Shown: positions 33,181 to 45,455, numbered from the stretch's first letter. The stretch: DNA of 64,000 bases from Hymenopus coronatus (GCA_030762935.1 CM060899.1:60872501-60936500); one strand, 5' to 3'. The notes: a model not told the origin generated them from the letters alone. Translations and numbers: made by a program.

Positions 33181-33610
33181 TACGGGAAAAGCCTCTGAAC
33201 ACTACTTTATTCTGGATGAATTTTGCATAACTACTAAACCGTAAGAGATGGACAAAAACTTAACCCACACAAAATGTAGAGCACGTTAAAACACACAATT
33301 TATGTTAGATACATTTTTTTCGTGAAATTGACTGTTTTTGAGATATTCTTTGTTTTTGGTTTCAGCTTTGAAATACTCATACTTTCCTCATACAGGAAAT
33401 TTGCCAACTCGTGTCCATACAAACAAACGAACTTCAGTCACATAGCAACCAGCTTTTTGCTTTCACTTTTACTTACAATAAAGCAAGAAATAAGATAATT
33501 TCTGCTAATTTTTCTTGATTAGCATGACATAAATAAAAGAATAAGCTTATTAACAATAATTTGTTACAGAGATATAGAGAAAGTCATGTGAATGGAATAC
33601 ATCAATTTTT
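33181..33610 (-). mobile_element. HER start half, right arm of a palindrome
   Basis: It begins GGGAAAAGCCTCTGAACACT and ends GAATGGAATACATCAATTTTT. It mirrors 32780-33180, with both family-start ends outward. Confidence 0.8.
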
Positions 33611-33611
33611 T

Positions 33612-33905
33612 TTAATGGAAATTATTTAACTTATGTCAAACGGGAACTACTCATTTGTTTCATCTCTCTCTTTCCTTTTTTACTTCCGATCATGCAAATA
33701 TAACCGAATTTCAATTGCTTCACATAGCGACTAGATTTTAAAAGATTTGGCTATCGCTGTAGACTTGTTAATCCCCTTATTTCCCTTCTACTACAAGGAC
33801 GCAAGGATCTATGACCAATTCTGCTAATGTTTATCTCAATTAGCATGATGTAGATAAAAAACTGTTTAATAAGAAATGTTTGTTTGCAAAACAGGTAGAG
33901 AACAC
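33612..33905 (-). mobile_element. Diverged HER fragment
   Basis: It carries CACATAGCGACTAGATTTTA and TTCTGCTAATGTTTATCTCA, from the family-start third. The end is degraded. Confidence 0.6.
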
Positions 33906-34868
33906 AGAAACTGAAGATTTTTAGGACTATTTCGTTCATGCCACGTGATCGTGGGAAATTTCCAATCCAGTACATTGGCGCATAAAATTCCAAGCAATCG
34001 GAACTCATTATTTCTACATTGTAATTTTGTACACACCCACGTGGAATTCTGATATTCCTGTACATAATGGCAGAAGTTCCAATAGATATATTAATTGCAA
34101 TCATGCTTTACTAAGCCACAACAAAAGAATGTAGCAATACAAAGAGATCTGAAATATAAGATATGGACATCAAGTTGCAGTTATATCGGTGCAAATATAT
34201 GTCAAGACAAATGGGATTAGGAATATTATTCTTCGTGTCCATATAGGCTAATCATCGTTGCTTTATTCATGAAATAGTCTTATCATATACAACTCGAGCT
34301 ACAATTTTTCTCTAGATAAAAGTTGGAGCTCTGGTTGTATTACTTATAATAATATTTACTCAGGAACTCGTTAAAACCACTACATTAAAATACTGAGATG
34401 CGAGAAATTAATCTACACCGTAAATGATGGTTATATTAATGTTTGTGAGACTGTAATTGTAAGATTGTGCGTTAAAGTTGATACTCCTCCCCTTTTTCTC
34501 ATGTAATTAAGTATTCTTGAAGTTACTCGGTAAGTAACAAGAGGTTCACACAGACCAGGAAAGTCGTGGAGAGCCAAGGAATTTAATAATAGCTGGCCCA
34601 TAAGACAGGAGTTTTGAAATGTAATGCTCAAGAAATATGCAACTTGAACTAATGTTTTCATAGAAGTCCATCATTCAGGCGCCTGAGAAAGAAAAATTCG
34701 ACGAGTATTTATTAACTTATTTACCTTGTAGTCATTGTGTATGTGTAAACGTCTATTTACTTTATGTAACTTGAAATATCTGTGTTTAGCGCTAAAATAG
34801 TTATTTCTGTAACTAGTGTATTATCTGCTTGAGTACATGTTTAGCGCATGAGCAAAAGCGAAATCGTA
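33906..34868. other. Unassigned sequence of about 1 kb
   Basis: Non-repeat DNA. A minus-strand frame (33751-34104) is partly HER and partly unknown, with no domain recognised. No exon signals I trust. Confidence 0.35.
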
Positions 34869-34871
34869 ACT

Positions 34872-34978
34872 TTTTACTTTCTTTACACGTATTATATACA
34901 TAGTGAATAGCGAAGGTATTGTATTGCACCAAAAATTCCATACCGTGATTTCATTATATGTTTTGAGACTCTCTGAAT

Positions 34979-35011
<33 letters not shown>

Positions 35012-35433
35012 AGAAACATAACCTTGTGTGTCTTTGTGGGTAGCATTGCTCAAAAACGAAAAATCTGTTAAATACCAAACTTGGTATTTAGGCTCAGTAT
35101 CTTTAAAGGATGCGACACGAAGATTTTCAAGAAAATCCCCCACCCCCGTGGAACATTTTTCTTAAATTGTTATTTTCTAAAAATGGCTCTAACAATTTTG
35201 ATTAAAATGTGATATAATAAAGATATTTATATGACAAATAAAATGTTTTGTCTTGCATTTTCTGAGAATAGCCCCCTGAAGACATCTATTCTGGATGAAT
35301 TTTGCGGGATTTTGCATAACTGGTAAACCGTAAGAGATAGACAAAAATTTACCACACAAAAAATGTAGAGCCCGTTGAAACACACAATTTATGTTATATA
35401 CATTTTTTCGTGGATTTGACCGTTTTTGAGATA
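34872..35433 (-). mobile_element. HER hairpin half, left arm of an inverted pair
   Basis: Left TTTTTACTTTCTTTACACGT and hairpin. An A30 tract lies at 34979-35009 at the nested-insertion site. It runs to ACCGTTTTTGAGATATTTTG and then flips orientation. Confidence 0.8.
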
Positions 35434-35712
35434 TTTTGTGTAGTAAGATGTCCATCTCTTAGGTTTACTAGTTATGCAAAAGTAATCCAGAATAAAGGGG
35501 ATTTCGAGGCTATTTCCCCAAAAATTAAGATATATATTTCATTTGTTACAAAAATGTCTTAAATATATTGTATTTTAATCGAAATCTGTAGCAGATTTTT
35601 AGACAGTCAAATCTTCAAAAATGTTCCATATAAAAATTAGGTGGGGAATTTTCTAAATTCGCCGTGCATCTTTGGAAGATGTTAGTTATTTAGCTTCAGT
35701 TATGATGTTCAG

Positions 35713-35743
<31 letters not shown>

Positions 35744-35897
35744 TATACATACACCTTTTTCTAAAAATGTTTTTTTTTTTTTTTCTGAATTCAAGTGACC
35801 TTAAAACATATTTATGTTGAAATCTTGACATTGAGTTTTTGGGTGGAATTAAATGTCTTTACCTACTATGTATGTACATAGAACGTGGTAGAGAAAG
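35434..35897 (+). mobile_element. HER hairpin half, right arm of an inverted pair
   Basis: It begins TAGTAAGATGTCCATCTCTT and ends GAACGTGGTAGAGAAAGAG. It has (CA)n at 35713-35741 and T14 at 35770. With the left arm it forms an element with hairpin ends on both outer sides. Confidence 0.8.
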
Positions 35898-35899
35898 AG

Positions 35900-36600
35900 T
35901 TAATTATAAGTTTGTTCAGCTGGAGGAACACTAATAAAATTGAAATCAAATTTTATGGAGAGCTTTGAAGGACTATGGGGATGATAGTAGCAGCAGGAAC
36001 ATCGTCGCCGTCGTCATTATTTCCTGTAACTCCTAAGTGGAGTAACAGGATGGCACTGTAGGATGAAATCACGACTTGCGGACGCGAAATGACGAAATTT
36101 TGCCCAGAAACCTTTTGGGGACGATGGAGCCCGATAAAAATAGTAGACTATGTGTGTATATTTATAAATCTGTGTTGTCAAATCTAACGTGAAATTACAA
36201 AATAATGCTAAAAAATTTTGTTTGCATAATTGGTAATAGAAAATTAATTGGGCCAGGGAAACAAATATAAAAATTCTGGGAAAGTCGGGAAAATGGGTAT
36301 AAAATTTCTTGTGATCTCTGAATAAAACATTAAGCTGTTCGTTTAACTGTGTTCTGCCTTTGCACGGATAGGCAGAGGATTCATCGTCTTTTAAGATTCT
36401 ACTACAGAAAATTTTGAGTTATGTCCTGTCAGTTTATCTTGAAAATTGTGAAAATGACACACTGGCTAATGGATTTTCAAAGAATTTGGCATGTTGTACA
36501 ATAAATCAGCAGGTGAATATAGGTATATAACATTTTGAAGAATTTTATCAAAGAGGAGACAGTTTAAATTTATTCTACCTTTAGCGTCATAGGGCTTTAA
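35900..36600. other. Unassigned sequence
   Basis: No gene or repeat family recognised. Confidence 0.35.
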
Positions 36601-36606
36601 TTCATG

Positions 36607-36710
36607 TCGTTAGTTCAGTGAGCGCCTTGTCTCAGAGGAGATGGGGAATTGAACCATGGACTATATGCATTGCCGACTTCGTAGAGAGGTTGATGTACTG
36701 GGTAGTGCAA
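36607..36710. repeat. Fragment related to the MITE at 11990
   Basis: It shares TTAGTTCAGTGAGCGCC, TCTCAGAGGAGA, GCATTGC and GGTTGATGTAC with 12046-12140. Confidence 0.5.
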
Positions 36711-36970
36711 AACATTTCACCTTTTGTGTGATCTTTAGTTTTTATGTTTTCTTCATTTATTCTGTGTATTACCTATCCGAAGATAGAATGCAGAAGGTTA
36801 TGAATGGAAGCTTGCGTAAACACAAATACGAACATAAGCGGTATTACGTCATAACTCCCGGTGCAACGACAATGCTGGAATGCAGCAATTGAGTCTCCTA
36901 CACTGGACGGGTTCAAAAGTCAAAGTGCAAACATCGCCGCGCGTGGTCAATACGCTCACAAAGTAAAAAA

Positions 36971-37700
36971 TATGATGTCTTCCATTCACATAACTTTCTC
37001 TGTATCTCTGTTACAAATTATTGTTAATAAGCTTATCTTTTATTTATTTCTTGCTTTATTGTAAGTAGAAGCGAAATAAGGGAGTACCATAAGTTAAAGT
37101 GAAAGCCAAAAGCTGGTTGCTATGTGACTAATGTTCCTTTGTTTGTATGGACAGGAGTTGACAAATTCCTGTATGAGAAAAGTATAACTTTTTCAAAGCT
37201 GAAACCAAGGGGTGGGTTAAGTTTTTCCATCTCTTACGGTTTAGTAGTTATGAAAAATCCATCCAGAATAAAGTAGTCTTCAGAGGCTATTCCCAGAAAA
37301 GTCAAAATATACATTTTATTTGTCAGGTAAATATCTTTAATATACGATATTTTAATCAAAATCGTTAGAGCCATTTTTTAGAAAATAAAAATTTTCGAAA
37401 AACGTTCCATGTAAAGGGTAGTTTGGGGTGTGGGGATATTTCTCAAAATCTTCGTGTCGCATCCCTGGAAGATACTAAACTTAAATACTAAGTTTGGTAT
37501 TTTACCGACTTTTCGTTTTTGAGTTATCGTGTTCACAGACACACGGACACGCACACGGACCTTTTTCTGAAAATACTTCTTTTTTTTTATACAGGGGACC
37601 CTAAACCATATATTTCCGGTGAAATCTCGGTATCGAATTTTTTGGTGGAGTGCAATACCTTCTCTATACACAATGTACATAGTACGTATAGAGAAAGTAA
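36971..37700 (+). mobile_element. HER copy with a small internal deletion
   Basis: It starts AAAAAATATGATGTCTTCCA and ends GTACGTATAGAGAAAGTAAAA. It lacks about 90 bp between GAAACCAAG and GGTGGGTTAAG (37208). Confidence 0.85.
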
Positions 37701-37701
37701 A

Positions 37702-37984
37702 ACTTAATATTGATTAATGATAAAGAAAACAGCAAGTTTTAACCTGTTGTGGATCGTTTATTTTATTCGTGTTTACGTACGCTGTGCTGATGTTTTGATG
37801 ATCACACTGTACTGCTCTATATTCCAGCCTTCTCTGACCAGGGACCTCCCCTAACAACTGCATTCTTTCGTTAGGCAGGTAGTAGGTCAGTTTTCATTTA
37901 CTGCTAAAGAGTATGAAGAAGTATTTATTGTAACATGGAAGTTGTGCCTTAAAGCGTTCTGGTTACCGTAACTGTCCAATTATT
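37702..37984. other. Unassigned sequence
   Basis: No recognised feature. Confidence 0.35.
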
Positions 37985-38215
37985 TGAGTTACCTATCAGT
38001 ATAAATACTGCGATTGCAAGTTTACGAGAAGCAAATGTTTGAAATGTAAATACTGGAGAGGTACGATACAAACTCCATGACACTAAGGCGGCCTTAAAAA
38101 TGTTGACATCCACCCCTTCTACTCACTTTTCGCTAGTCCTCTGTAAGAGCAATGCGTAATAAACTGTCATACGTTGATGTCATGCTCGGACAAACGACTT
38201 CAAGAATAAATAAAT
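37985..38215. repeat. Fragment related to the MITE at 11990
   Basis: It shares ACCTATCAGTATAAATA, GTTTACGAG, CACTAAGGCG, TTGACATCCACC and ATTGATGTCATG-type phrases with 12248-12440. Confidence 0.55.
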
Positions 38216-38221
38216 AGAAAA

Positions 38222-38925
38222 ATCTGATGTGTACCATTCACATGACTTTCTCCATATCCCTGCAACAAATAATTCTTAAAAAGCTTATACTTCTATTTAC
38301 TTTATGCTAATCAGAAAAAAATAGCAGAAATAGTCTAATTACTCGCTTCCTTGTCAGTAGAAGCGAAATAAGGGACAACCGTAGGTTAAAGTGATAGTCA
38401 AAAGCTGGTTGCTATGTCAATGAAGTTCCTTTGTCTATATGGATAGGAGTTGACAAGTTCCTGTATGAGAAAAGTATACGTTTTTCATAGCAGAAACCAA
38501 AAATAAGGAATGTCACAAAAACGACGAACTCCACGAAAAAAATGTATATAACATAAATTGTGTGTTTTAATGTGCTCTACATTTTTTGTGTAGTAAGTTT
38601 TTGTCCATCTCTTGCGGTTTAGCAGTTATTCAAAATTTAGTAAAATTCATCCAGAATAAACTACTCTTCAGAGGCTATTCCCAGAAAATTCAAGATATAC
38701 GTTTTATTTGTCAGGTAAATACGTTTAATATACGAAATTTTAATCAAAATCGTTAGAGCCATTTTTGAGAAAATCAAAATTTTGGAAAAAAGTTCCGAGT
38801 AAAGGGTAGTTGGGGGTGGGGGGATTTTTCTCAAAATCTTCGTGTCGCATCCCTGGAAGATACTAAACTTAAATACCAAGTTTGGTATTTTACCGACTTT
38901 TCGTTTTTGAGTTATCGTGTTCACA

Positions 38926-38967
<42 letters not shown>

Positions 38968-39103
38968 CCTTTTTGTGAAAATGCTTTTTTTTTTATATTG
39001 GGGACCCTAAAACATATTTCCGGTGAAATCTCGGTATCGAATTTTTTGGTGGAGTGCAATACTTTCTCTATACACTATGTACATAGTGCGTATGGAGAAA
39101 GTA
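38222..39103 (+). mobile_element. HER copy, full length
   Basis: It starts GAAAAATCTGATGTGTACCA and ends GTGCGTATGGAGAAAGTAAAA. (CA)n at 38930-38964. It holds a 132-codon minus frame (38661-39059). Confidence 0.9.
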
Positions 39104-39104
39104 A

Positions 39105-39428
39105 AAAATAAATCTGAAGACGCTATATAAGTAGACAATTTCTTGTGTTGAATTTTCAATTCAGCGTTAGTAATAGGGACATCACCTTCTACTGGCGAGC
39201 ACCTTCTTTGCTTGGTTGCGCACTTCATGGCGAATTACCACACAAAGTAAATTACTTGATAAAAGGTGGAACACCTACGTTTTGCAGGTTTACTTATGAA
39301 AGACTCGTTCGCCTTAAGAGAGGATACGTTTTCTTAGCCTTGCGAGGTGGTTATTTGACTTGTCAAGCATAAAGTGAAAGCTAGTGAACAATTTGCAAAT
39401 TTGCAATGTTGAGAGAGTCGCCAAAAAC
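39105..39428. other. Unassigned sequence
   Basis: AAATAAATCTGAAGACG at 39107 resembles the terminal sequence of the MITE at 11990, possibly a remnant. No gene seen. Confidence 0.35.
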
Positions 39429-39430
39429 AA

Positions 39431-40175
39431 ATCTGATGTATTCCATTCGCATGATGTCCTCTTGCTGTTCGGTAAACAAAAGATTATTCTGTTATCTACA
39501 TCATGGTAATCAAGATAAGCATTAGCAGAATTAGTTTATTACTAGCTTCCTTGTAAGTAGAAGAGAAATAAGAAAATACACAGGCTAAAGCGATAGTATG
39601 ATCCTTTAAAAAAAAAAAAAGGTCGCTATGTGAAACATTTGTAATTCTAATCGGTTTGATTTCCAGGAGTAAACAAAAGAGAAACTAGAAGAAAGATGTC
39701 TTCCAGTTTGAGAAGCTTAAGTGGTTAAAATTGAAATCAATAATCCGGAATACTGGAAAACGGTTAACTCTACAATAAAATGTATATAACATAAATTGTG
39801 TGTTTTAATGAGATCTACATTTTTTGTGAACTAAGTTTTTGTATATCTCTTACGGTTTGCCAGTTATACAAAAGTCATCCAAAATGAAGAGGTCTTCAGA
39901 GGCTATTCCCAGAGAATTCAAGATACACATTTCGTTTGTCATAAAATATCTTAAACATACGGTATTTTAATAAAAATCGTTAGAGCCATTTTTGAGAAAA
40001 TCAAAATTTTCGAAAAACGTTCCATGTAAAGTGTAGTTAGGGGCGGGGGGATTTTCTTGAAAATCTTCATCGCATACTAGAAAGACGCCAAACTTAAATA
40101 CCAATTTTGGTATTTAACGGTCTTTTCGTTTTTGAGCTATGCTGTCTATACACACACACACACACCTTTTTCTAA
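39431..40175 (+). mobile_element. HER copy, truncated before its hairpin
   Basis: It starts CAAATCTGATGTATTCCATT and ends in the CA tract and CACCTTTTTCTAATC, where the next copy begins. Confidence 0.8.
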
Positions 40176-40181
40176 TCAAAA

Positions 40182-40652
40182 AATCTTGTGTGTTCCACTC
40201 CAATTACTTTCTTTACATCCCTGCAACAAATTGTTAAAAAGCTAATCCTTCTTTTTACTTGATGCTAATGGAGAAAACATTAGCAGAAATAGTCTTATTA
40301 CTTGTTTCCCAGAAAATTCAAGATATACATTTTAGTTGTCATGTAAATATTTCACTCAAAATTGTCGAACCATTTTTGAGAAAATCAAAATTTTCGAAAA
40401 AAGTTCCAAGTAAAGGGTAGTTTGAGGTGTGGGGATTTTTCTCAAAATTTTCGTGTTGCATCCCGGGAAAATGCTAAACTTAAATACCAAGTTTAGTATT
40501 TTGCCGACTTCTCGTTTTGAGTTACCGTGTTTACAGACACACAGACCTTTTTCTGAAAATGCTTTTTCTGGCTACAGGGGACTATAAAACATATATTTCC
40601 GGTGAAATCTCGGTATGGAATTTTTGGGTGCTACACAATGTACATAGTAAAA
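40182..40652 (+). mobile_element. HER copy, internally deleted, tandem
   Basis: It starts AAAAAATCTTGTGTGTTCCA, jumps from TTACTTGTTTC to CCCAGAAAATTC, and ends with a shortened hairpin (CTACACAATGTACATAGT). Confidence 0.8.
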
Positions 40653-40654
40653 AC

Positions 40655-41115
40655 ATCAAAAATCATATGTTTTTCTAAAGAGTTAAGCCCCTCGTAGTGT
40701 CTAAAAATTGGCTTTCAGGGGCCACTGCGATGAACTGTTGGGCGTGTAGCCTACCCAGCAGGGCTGCAATCTCTGACTTTGTGTTCGCTTTCTCGGACAT
40801 CCAATTTGTATCCAAAGACACTTGCATAAGAATAACGGTATTTTATGTAGGAAGGGAAGGCCGATGTTGACGCGGCAAGCATCGTGCGTGACGCCTTCCT
40901 GGGGACCGTGCAAATCTGCATCATCCTCGTCTCCATTTATAGTTTGTTGCCGAGTAATTAGCACATGACCGTCAGGATTTGACCCAGGGTCGCTCGAGCG
41001 TAATGGGTTGCATCATCCCAACTTCCTTTGGCATACTGATCACAGGACTGTTTCGAAACTTGTTGAAGGAAACGTTCTGTATGGACATACTTAATTTGGT
41101 TTTCATGTTTCATCC
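40655..41115. other. Unassigned sequence, possible SINE
   Basis: On the minus strand CTGGGTCAAATCCTGACGG near 40985 is a weak B-box-like phrase in a GC-richer block, so a SINE is possible but not shown. Confidence 0.3.
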
Positions 41116-41117
41116 AA

Positions 41118-41222
41118 TTTTTACCTTCTCTACACGTATATAGTGTATAGAGAAAATATTACATTCCACCTAAAAATTCGATACCGAGATTTCCCCGGAA
41201 ATACACGTAGTAGGATCCCCTA
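41118..41222 (-). mobile_element. HER hairpin-side fragment
   Basis: It reads TTTTTACCTTCTCTACACGT and on to TTCCCCGGAAATACACG, followed directly by a plus copy. The matching family start of a minus copy lies at 42059-42098. Confidence 0.7.
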
Positions 41223-41225
41223 TAG

Positions 41226-41974
41226 GACTTTCTCTTCATCTCTGCAACAAATTATTGTTAAATATCTTACTTCCTTGTAAGTAGAAGCGAAATAAGGGAG
41301 GACCATAGGTTAAAGGGATAGTCAAAAGCTGGTTACTATATGACTGAAGTTCGTTTGTTTGTATGGACAGGAGTTCACAAGTTCCTGTGTGAGAAAAGTT
41401 TTTCAAAGCTGAAACAAAAACCAAGGATCAACTCCACGAAAAAAATGTGTATGACATAAATTGTGTGTTTTAATGTGCTCTACATTTTCTGTGTGGTAAG
41501 TTTTTGTTCACCTCTTACGGTTTATGCAAAATTCCGTAAAATTCACCCAGAATAAAGTACTCTTCAGAGGCTATTCCCAGAAAATTCAAGATATACATTT
41601 TATTTTTTAGGTAAATGTCTGTAATAGACGATGTTTTAATCAAAATCGTTGGACCCATTTTTGAGAAAATCAAAATTTTCGAAAAATAGTTCCATGTAAA
41701 GGGTAGTTTGGGGTGGGGGGATTTTTCGCAAAATCTTCGTGTCTCATCCCTGGAAGATACTAAACTTAAATACCAAGTTTGGTATTTACCGACTTTTCAT
41801 TTTTGAGTTATCGTGTTTACAGACACACACGGACCTTTTTCTGAAAAAAATATATTTTTTTTTGATACAGGCGGGCCTAAAACATATATTTCCGGTGAAA
41901 TATCTGTATCTAATTTTTTGGTGGAGTGCAATACCTTCTCTATACACTAAGTACATAGTACGTGAAGAGAAAGT
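41226..41974 (+). mobile_element. HER copy, nested or adjacent
   Basis: It starts near GGACTTTCTCTTCATCTCTG with the first 20 bp missing and ends TACGTGAAGAGAAAGTAAAAA. Confidence 0.8.
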
Positions 41975-42058
41975 AAAAAGCAGATATACAAATCGCTTCC
42001 TAGCTCTCGTTTAGACTTTCACTTGTCCAGATGTGTTGCGCCAGTTAATACAATAGTC

Positions 42059-42098
42059 TGTAGAGAAACTCATGTAAATGGAAGACATCAGATTTTTT
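42059..42098 (-). mobile_element. HER family-start stub
   Basis: TGTAGAGAAACTCATGTAAA through AAGACATCAGATTTTTT. Probably the far end of the copy opened at 41118. Confidence 0.65.
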
Positions 42099-42099
42099 A

Positions 42100-42430
42100 C
42101 GGACAATGGTCTCCAATATTAAGAGCATATACCTCAAGACATCTGACATCAGAAGCAGTTAATTCCATTGGCTTAACACACAGCCGGCGGTATGAATTCA
42201 GCCGATTACTTGGCACGCTTGACTTGCGCTGCCTCTGTGCCCCAAGATCGGGGATCCCCCTGCCTCCTAGCGGTCCCCTGGGGTCACATCTTCCCCAATG
42301 AAAGATTTATCACATGCGAATCGGAACAAAGGGAGAGTGCCTCTATTGCATGTTAAAGCTATTTGGTGCTAGAGAAACTGAAGCCATTGCTTCCAGCATA
42401 TCTAGATAATCTACAACAGTAAGCTCATAA
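42100..42430. other. Unassigned sequence
   Basis: A GC-richer block at 42180-42300 (AGCCGGCGGTATGAATTCAG onward) of unknown origin. Confidence 0.35.
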
Positions 42431-42433
42431 AAC

Positions 42434-42640
42434 ATCTGATGTGTTACACTCGCATGACTTTCTCTAGCTGTTCTAAAAGCTTCTTACGTCAGATTCTTAC
42501 GCTAATCGAGATAATAGCAGAATGATCTTATTGCTTAAAGGGATACATTAGGCTCAACCGATAGTCAAATGTTTTAAAACTGTCGTTATGCGATTGTCTT
42601 GCAATTCGATTCTTTGCTTGGCCGAGAGTAGAACAAAACA
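42434..42640 (+). mobile_element. HER family-start fragment
   Basis: It begins ACATCTGATGTGTTACACTC and ends AGAGTAGAACAAAAC before the next copy. Confidence 0.75.
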
Positions 42641-42642
42641 AA

Positions 42643-43485
42643 AATCTGATGTGTTACATTCACATGACTTTCTCTACATCTCTGCAACAAATTAATTCTT
42701 AAAAAGCTTATGCTTCTATTTATTTCATGCTAATCGACAAAAATAAGCAGAAATAGTCTTATTGCTTGCTCTGTAAGTAGAAGCGAAATAAGGGAGTACC
42801 ATAGGTTAAAGTGATAGTCAAAAGCTGGTTGCTATGTGACTGAAGTTCCTTATTTGTATGGACAGGAGTTGACAAATTCCTGTATGAGAAAGTATACGTT
42901 TTTCAAAGTTGAAACAAAAAACAAAGGATTATCTCAAAAACGATCAACTCAACGAAAAAAATATATGCAACATAAATTGTATGTTTTAGTGTGCTCTATA
43001 TTTTTTGTGTGGTAACGTTTTGTTCATTTCATACGGTTTAGCAGTTATGCAACATTCCGTAAAATTCATCCAGAATAAAGCGGTCTTCAGAGGCTGTTCC
43101 CAGAAAATGTAAAATATACATTTTAGTTGTCAGATAAATATCTTTAATTTACGATATTTTAATAAAATCGTTAGAACCATTTTTTAGAAAATCAAAATTT
43201 TCAAAAAAAGTTCCATGTAAAGGGTAGTTTGGGGTGGGGGATTTTTCTCAAAATCTTCGTGTCGCATCCCTGGAAGATACTAAAGTTAAATACCAAGTTT
43301 GGTATTTTACCGACTTTTCGTTTTTGAGTTATCGTGTTCACAGACACACACACACACCTTTTTCTGAAAATACTTTTTTTGGATACAGGGGACCCTAAAA
43401 CATATATTTCCGGTGAAATCTCGGTATCGAATTTTTTGGTGGAGTGCAATACCTTCTCTGTACACCTAGTACGTGTAGAGAAAGT
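42643..43485 (+). mobile_element. HER copy, full length
   Basis: It starts AAAAATCTGATGTGTTACAT. The end CTAGTACGTGTAGAGAAAGT has a shortened hairpin. Short (CA)6 at 43342-43355. Confidence 0.9.
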
Positions 43486-43494
43486 AAAAACGGG

Positions 43495-44039
43495 CACTTC
43501 CTCTCTGAGAAATGTAGAAGTACTTTACAACTGAAACCAATCTTCCACAGCAAAAATGTAAAAGACATAAATTATGTGTTTTGGAGAGATCTACATTTTT
43601 GTGGAGTAACTTTTTGTGTATCTCTTACGATATAGCATTTAAGCAAATATCGGCAAAATACAGCCAGAATAAAGAGGTCTTCAGAGGCTATTCCCAGAAA
43701 ATTTAAGCTTTACATTTTATTTGGGATGTAAATGTCTTTAATATACGGCATTTTAATCAAAATTGTTAGAAAATAAAATTTTTTTTCAATGTAAAGCGTA
43801 GCTTGTGGGGGATTTTCTTGTAAATCTTCGTCTCGTATCCTTGGAAGATACTAAACCTCAATACCACGTTTGGTAGTTAACGGTCTTTTAGTTTTTTGAG
43901 CTATGCTATCCACAGACACACTTTTCTCAAAATGTTTTTCTCGGACTCGGGGGGGGGGCCCAAAACATATATTTCCGGTGAAATCTCGACATCGATTTTT
44001 TTGGGTTGAATACAATGTACATACTGGGCTAGAGAAAGT
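43495..44039 (+). mobile_element. HER copy, 5'-truncated, variant (B) end
   Basis: It runs from CTGAGAAATGTAGAAGTACT to ACATACTGGGCTAGAGAAAGT. Confidence 0.8.
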
Positions 44040-44044
44040 AAAAA

Positions 44045-44089
44045 TCTTACTCGCATGCCGTTTTGTACATCTCTGTAACAAATTATTGT
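44045..44089 (+). mobile_element. HER family-start stub
   Basis: TCTTACTCGCATG through ACATCTCTGTAACAAATTATTG, cut at once by a minus copy. It shares the A-tract of the preceding copy. Confidence 0.65.
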
Positions 44090-44862
44090 TTTACTTTCTC
44101 TGTACGTAGTCCCAAAATCGATACCGAGATTTCACCGGAAATACAAGTTTTGAGACCTTCTGAATAATATAATAAAACATTTTTAGAAAAATGTCCGTGA
44201 GTGTGTGTATGTGAGTGTCTGAGGGCAGTATAGCTCTAAAACGGAAAGACCGTTAAATACCAAACTTGGTAAGTTTGATGCATTCCAAACTGCCCTTTTC
44301 AGGAGAAAATTTTGATTTTCTCAAAAATGGCTCTGATGCTTTTGATTGAAGTACTGTATGTTTAAGATGTTTTATGACAAAAGAAATGTATATCTTGGAT
44401 TTTCTGGGAATTGCCTCTGAAGACCTCTTCATTCTGGGCGACCATAAGAGATACACAAAAACTTACCACACTAAAATTGTAGATCTCATTAAAACACATG
44501 AATTAAGTTATATGCCTTTTTTGTAAAGTGAACCGTTTTCGAGATATTCCGGATTATTAATTTCAATTTTAGCCACCTAAACTTTTCTCAAAGGCGAAGA
44601 ATCTTTCTTCTCGATTGTTTATTCCTGGAAAACAGAGAGAATGGATATTCAATTGTTTCACACAGCGATCGGCTTTTAAAGGACGAGACTATCGCTTTAG
44701 CCTACGCATTTTCTTATTTCTCTTCTACTTACAAGTCACTAGAAATAAGACTAACTCTGCTTAGTTTTATCTTGATTAGCATGATATAGATAATAGATTA
44801 ATGTTTTGAATAAACGGTTTGTTTGCTAGAAGACATTATATGAATGGAATACATTAGATTTT
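44090..44862 (-). mobile_element. HER copy, diverged
   Basis: Left TTTTACTTTCTCTGTACGTA with most of the hairpin deleted; right GAATGGAATACATTAGATTTTTT. Confidence 0.8.
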
Positions 44863-44865
44863 TTC

Positions 44866-45014
44866 CCTTCTATTTACAAGGGACCAAGTAATACAGTGAA
44901 TTTCTGCTAATGTTTATCGCGATTATCATGAAGTAGATAGAAGAACAAGCATTTTAACAATGATTTGTTACAGAGATGTAGATAAAGTCACGTGATTGTA
45001 ACACATCCGATATT
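44866..45014 (-). mobile_element. HER family-start fragment, tandem
   Basis: CCCTTCTATTTACAAGGGAC through TTGTAACACATCCGATATTT repeats the last 150 bp of the family right after the previous copy. A plus-strand scrap (CTAATCGAGATAAGCATTAG) follows at 45026-45090. Confidence 0.7.
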
Positions 45015-45089
45015 TTTGTATCTACTAATCGAGATAAGCATTAGCAGTAGAAGGCATTAGGCTAAAGCGATAGTCAACTCTTTTAAGTG

Positions 45090-45450
45090 GACCAACCTGT
45101 GTAAATTGACCAATATTCTTGCAAATGTTAATTTTTGAATACTAACACAGAATACACTTACCCTTGTAGATTAATATGCCGTAGTTTTTTCAGCCAGTTG
45201 CAATTTACGCCTGTCATGTGACATTTTAAATTGAAAGTTTAACGATAACAAATGACAATTAAAATATTAAAAGGCGTGTTTCTCTAAATTCACTCTCCAA
45301 CGCATGTAAACGTTCAAAATGCTCCTTGCGGCGAACATTTCAACCAATAAATTTAATTTTTCTACCACAGAACCTGAGTGATATAGAAAGCAAAAATATG
45401 GAATTAGTTTTCTGAGTATGTTTTTGCATTAACAAGTGTAATTAGTCCAC
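45090..45450. other. Unassigned sequence
   Basis: No recognised feature. Confidence 0.35.
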
Positions 45451-45455
45451 GAAAA

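Noticed and set aside
33751..34104. 117-codon minus frame as a host gene
   Set aside because: One part is HER sequence and the rest has no recognisable domain or splice context.
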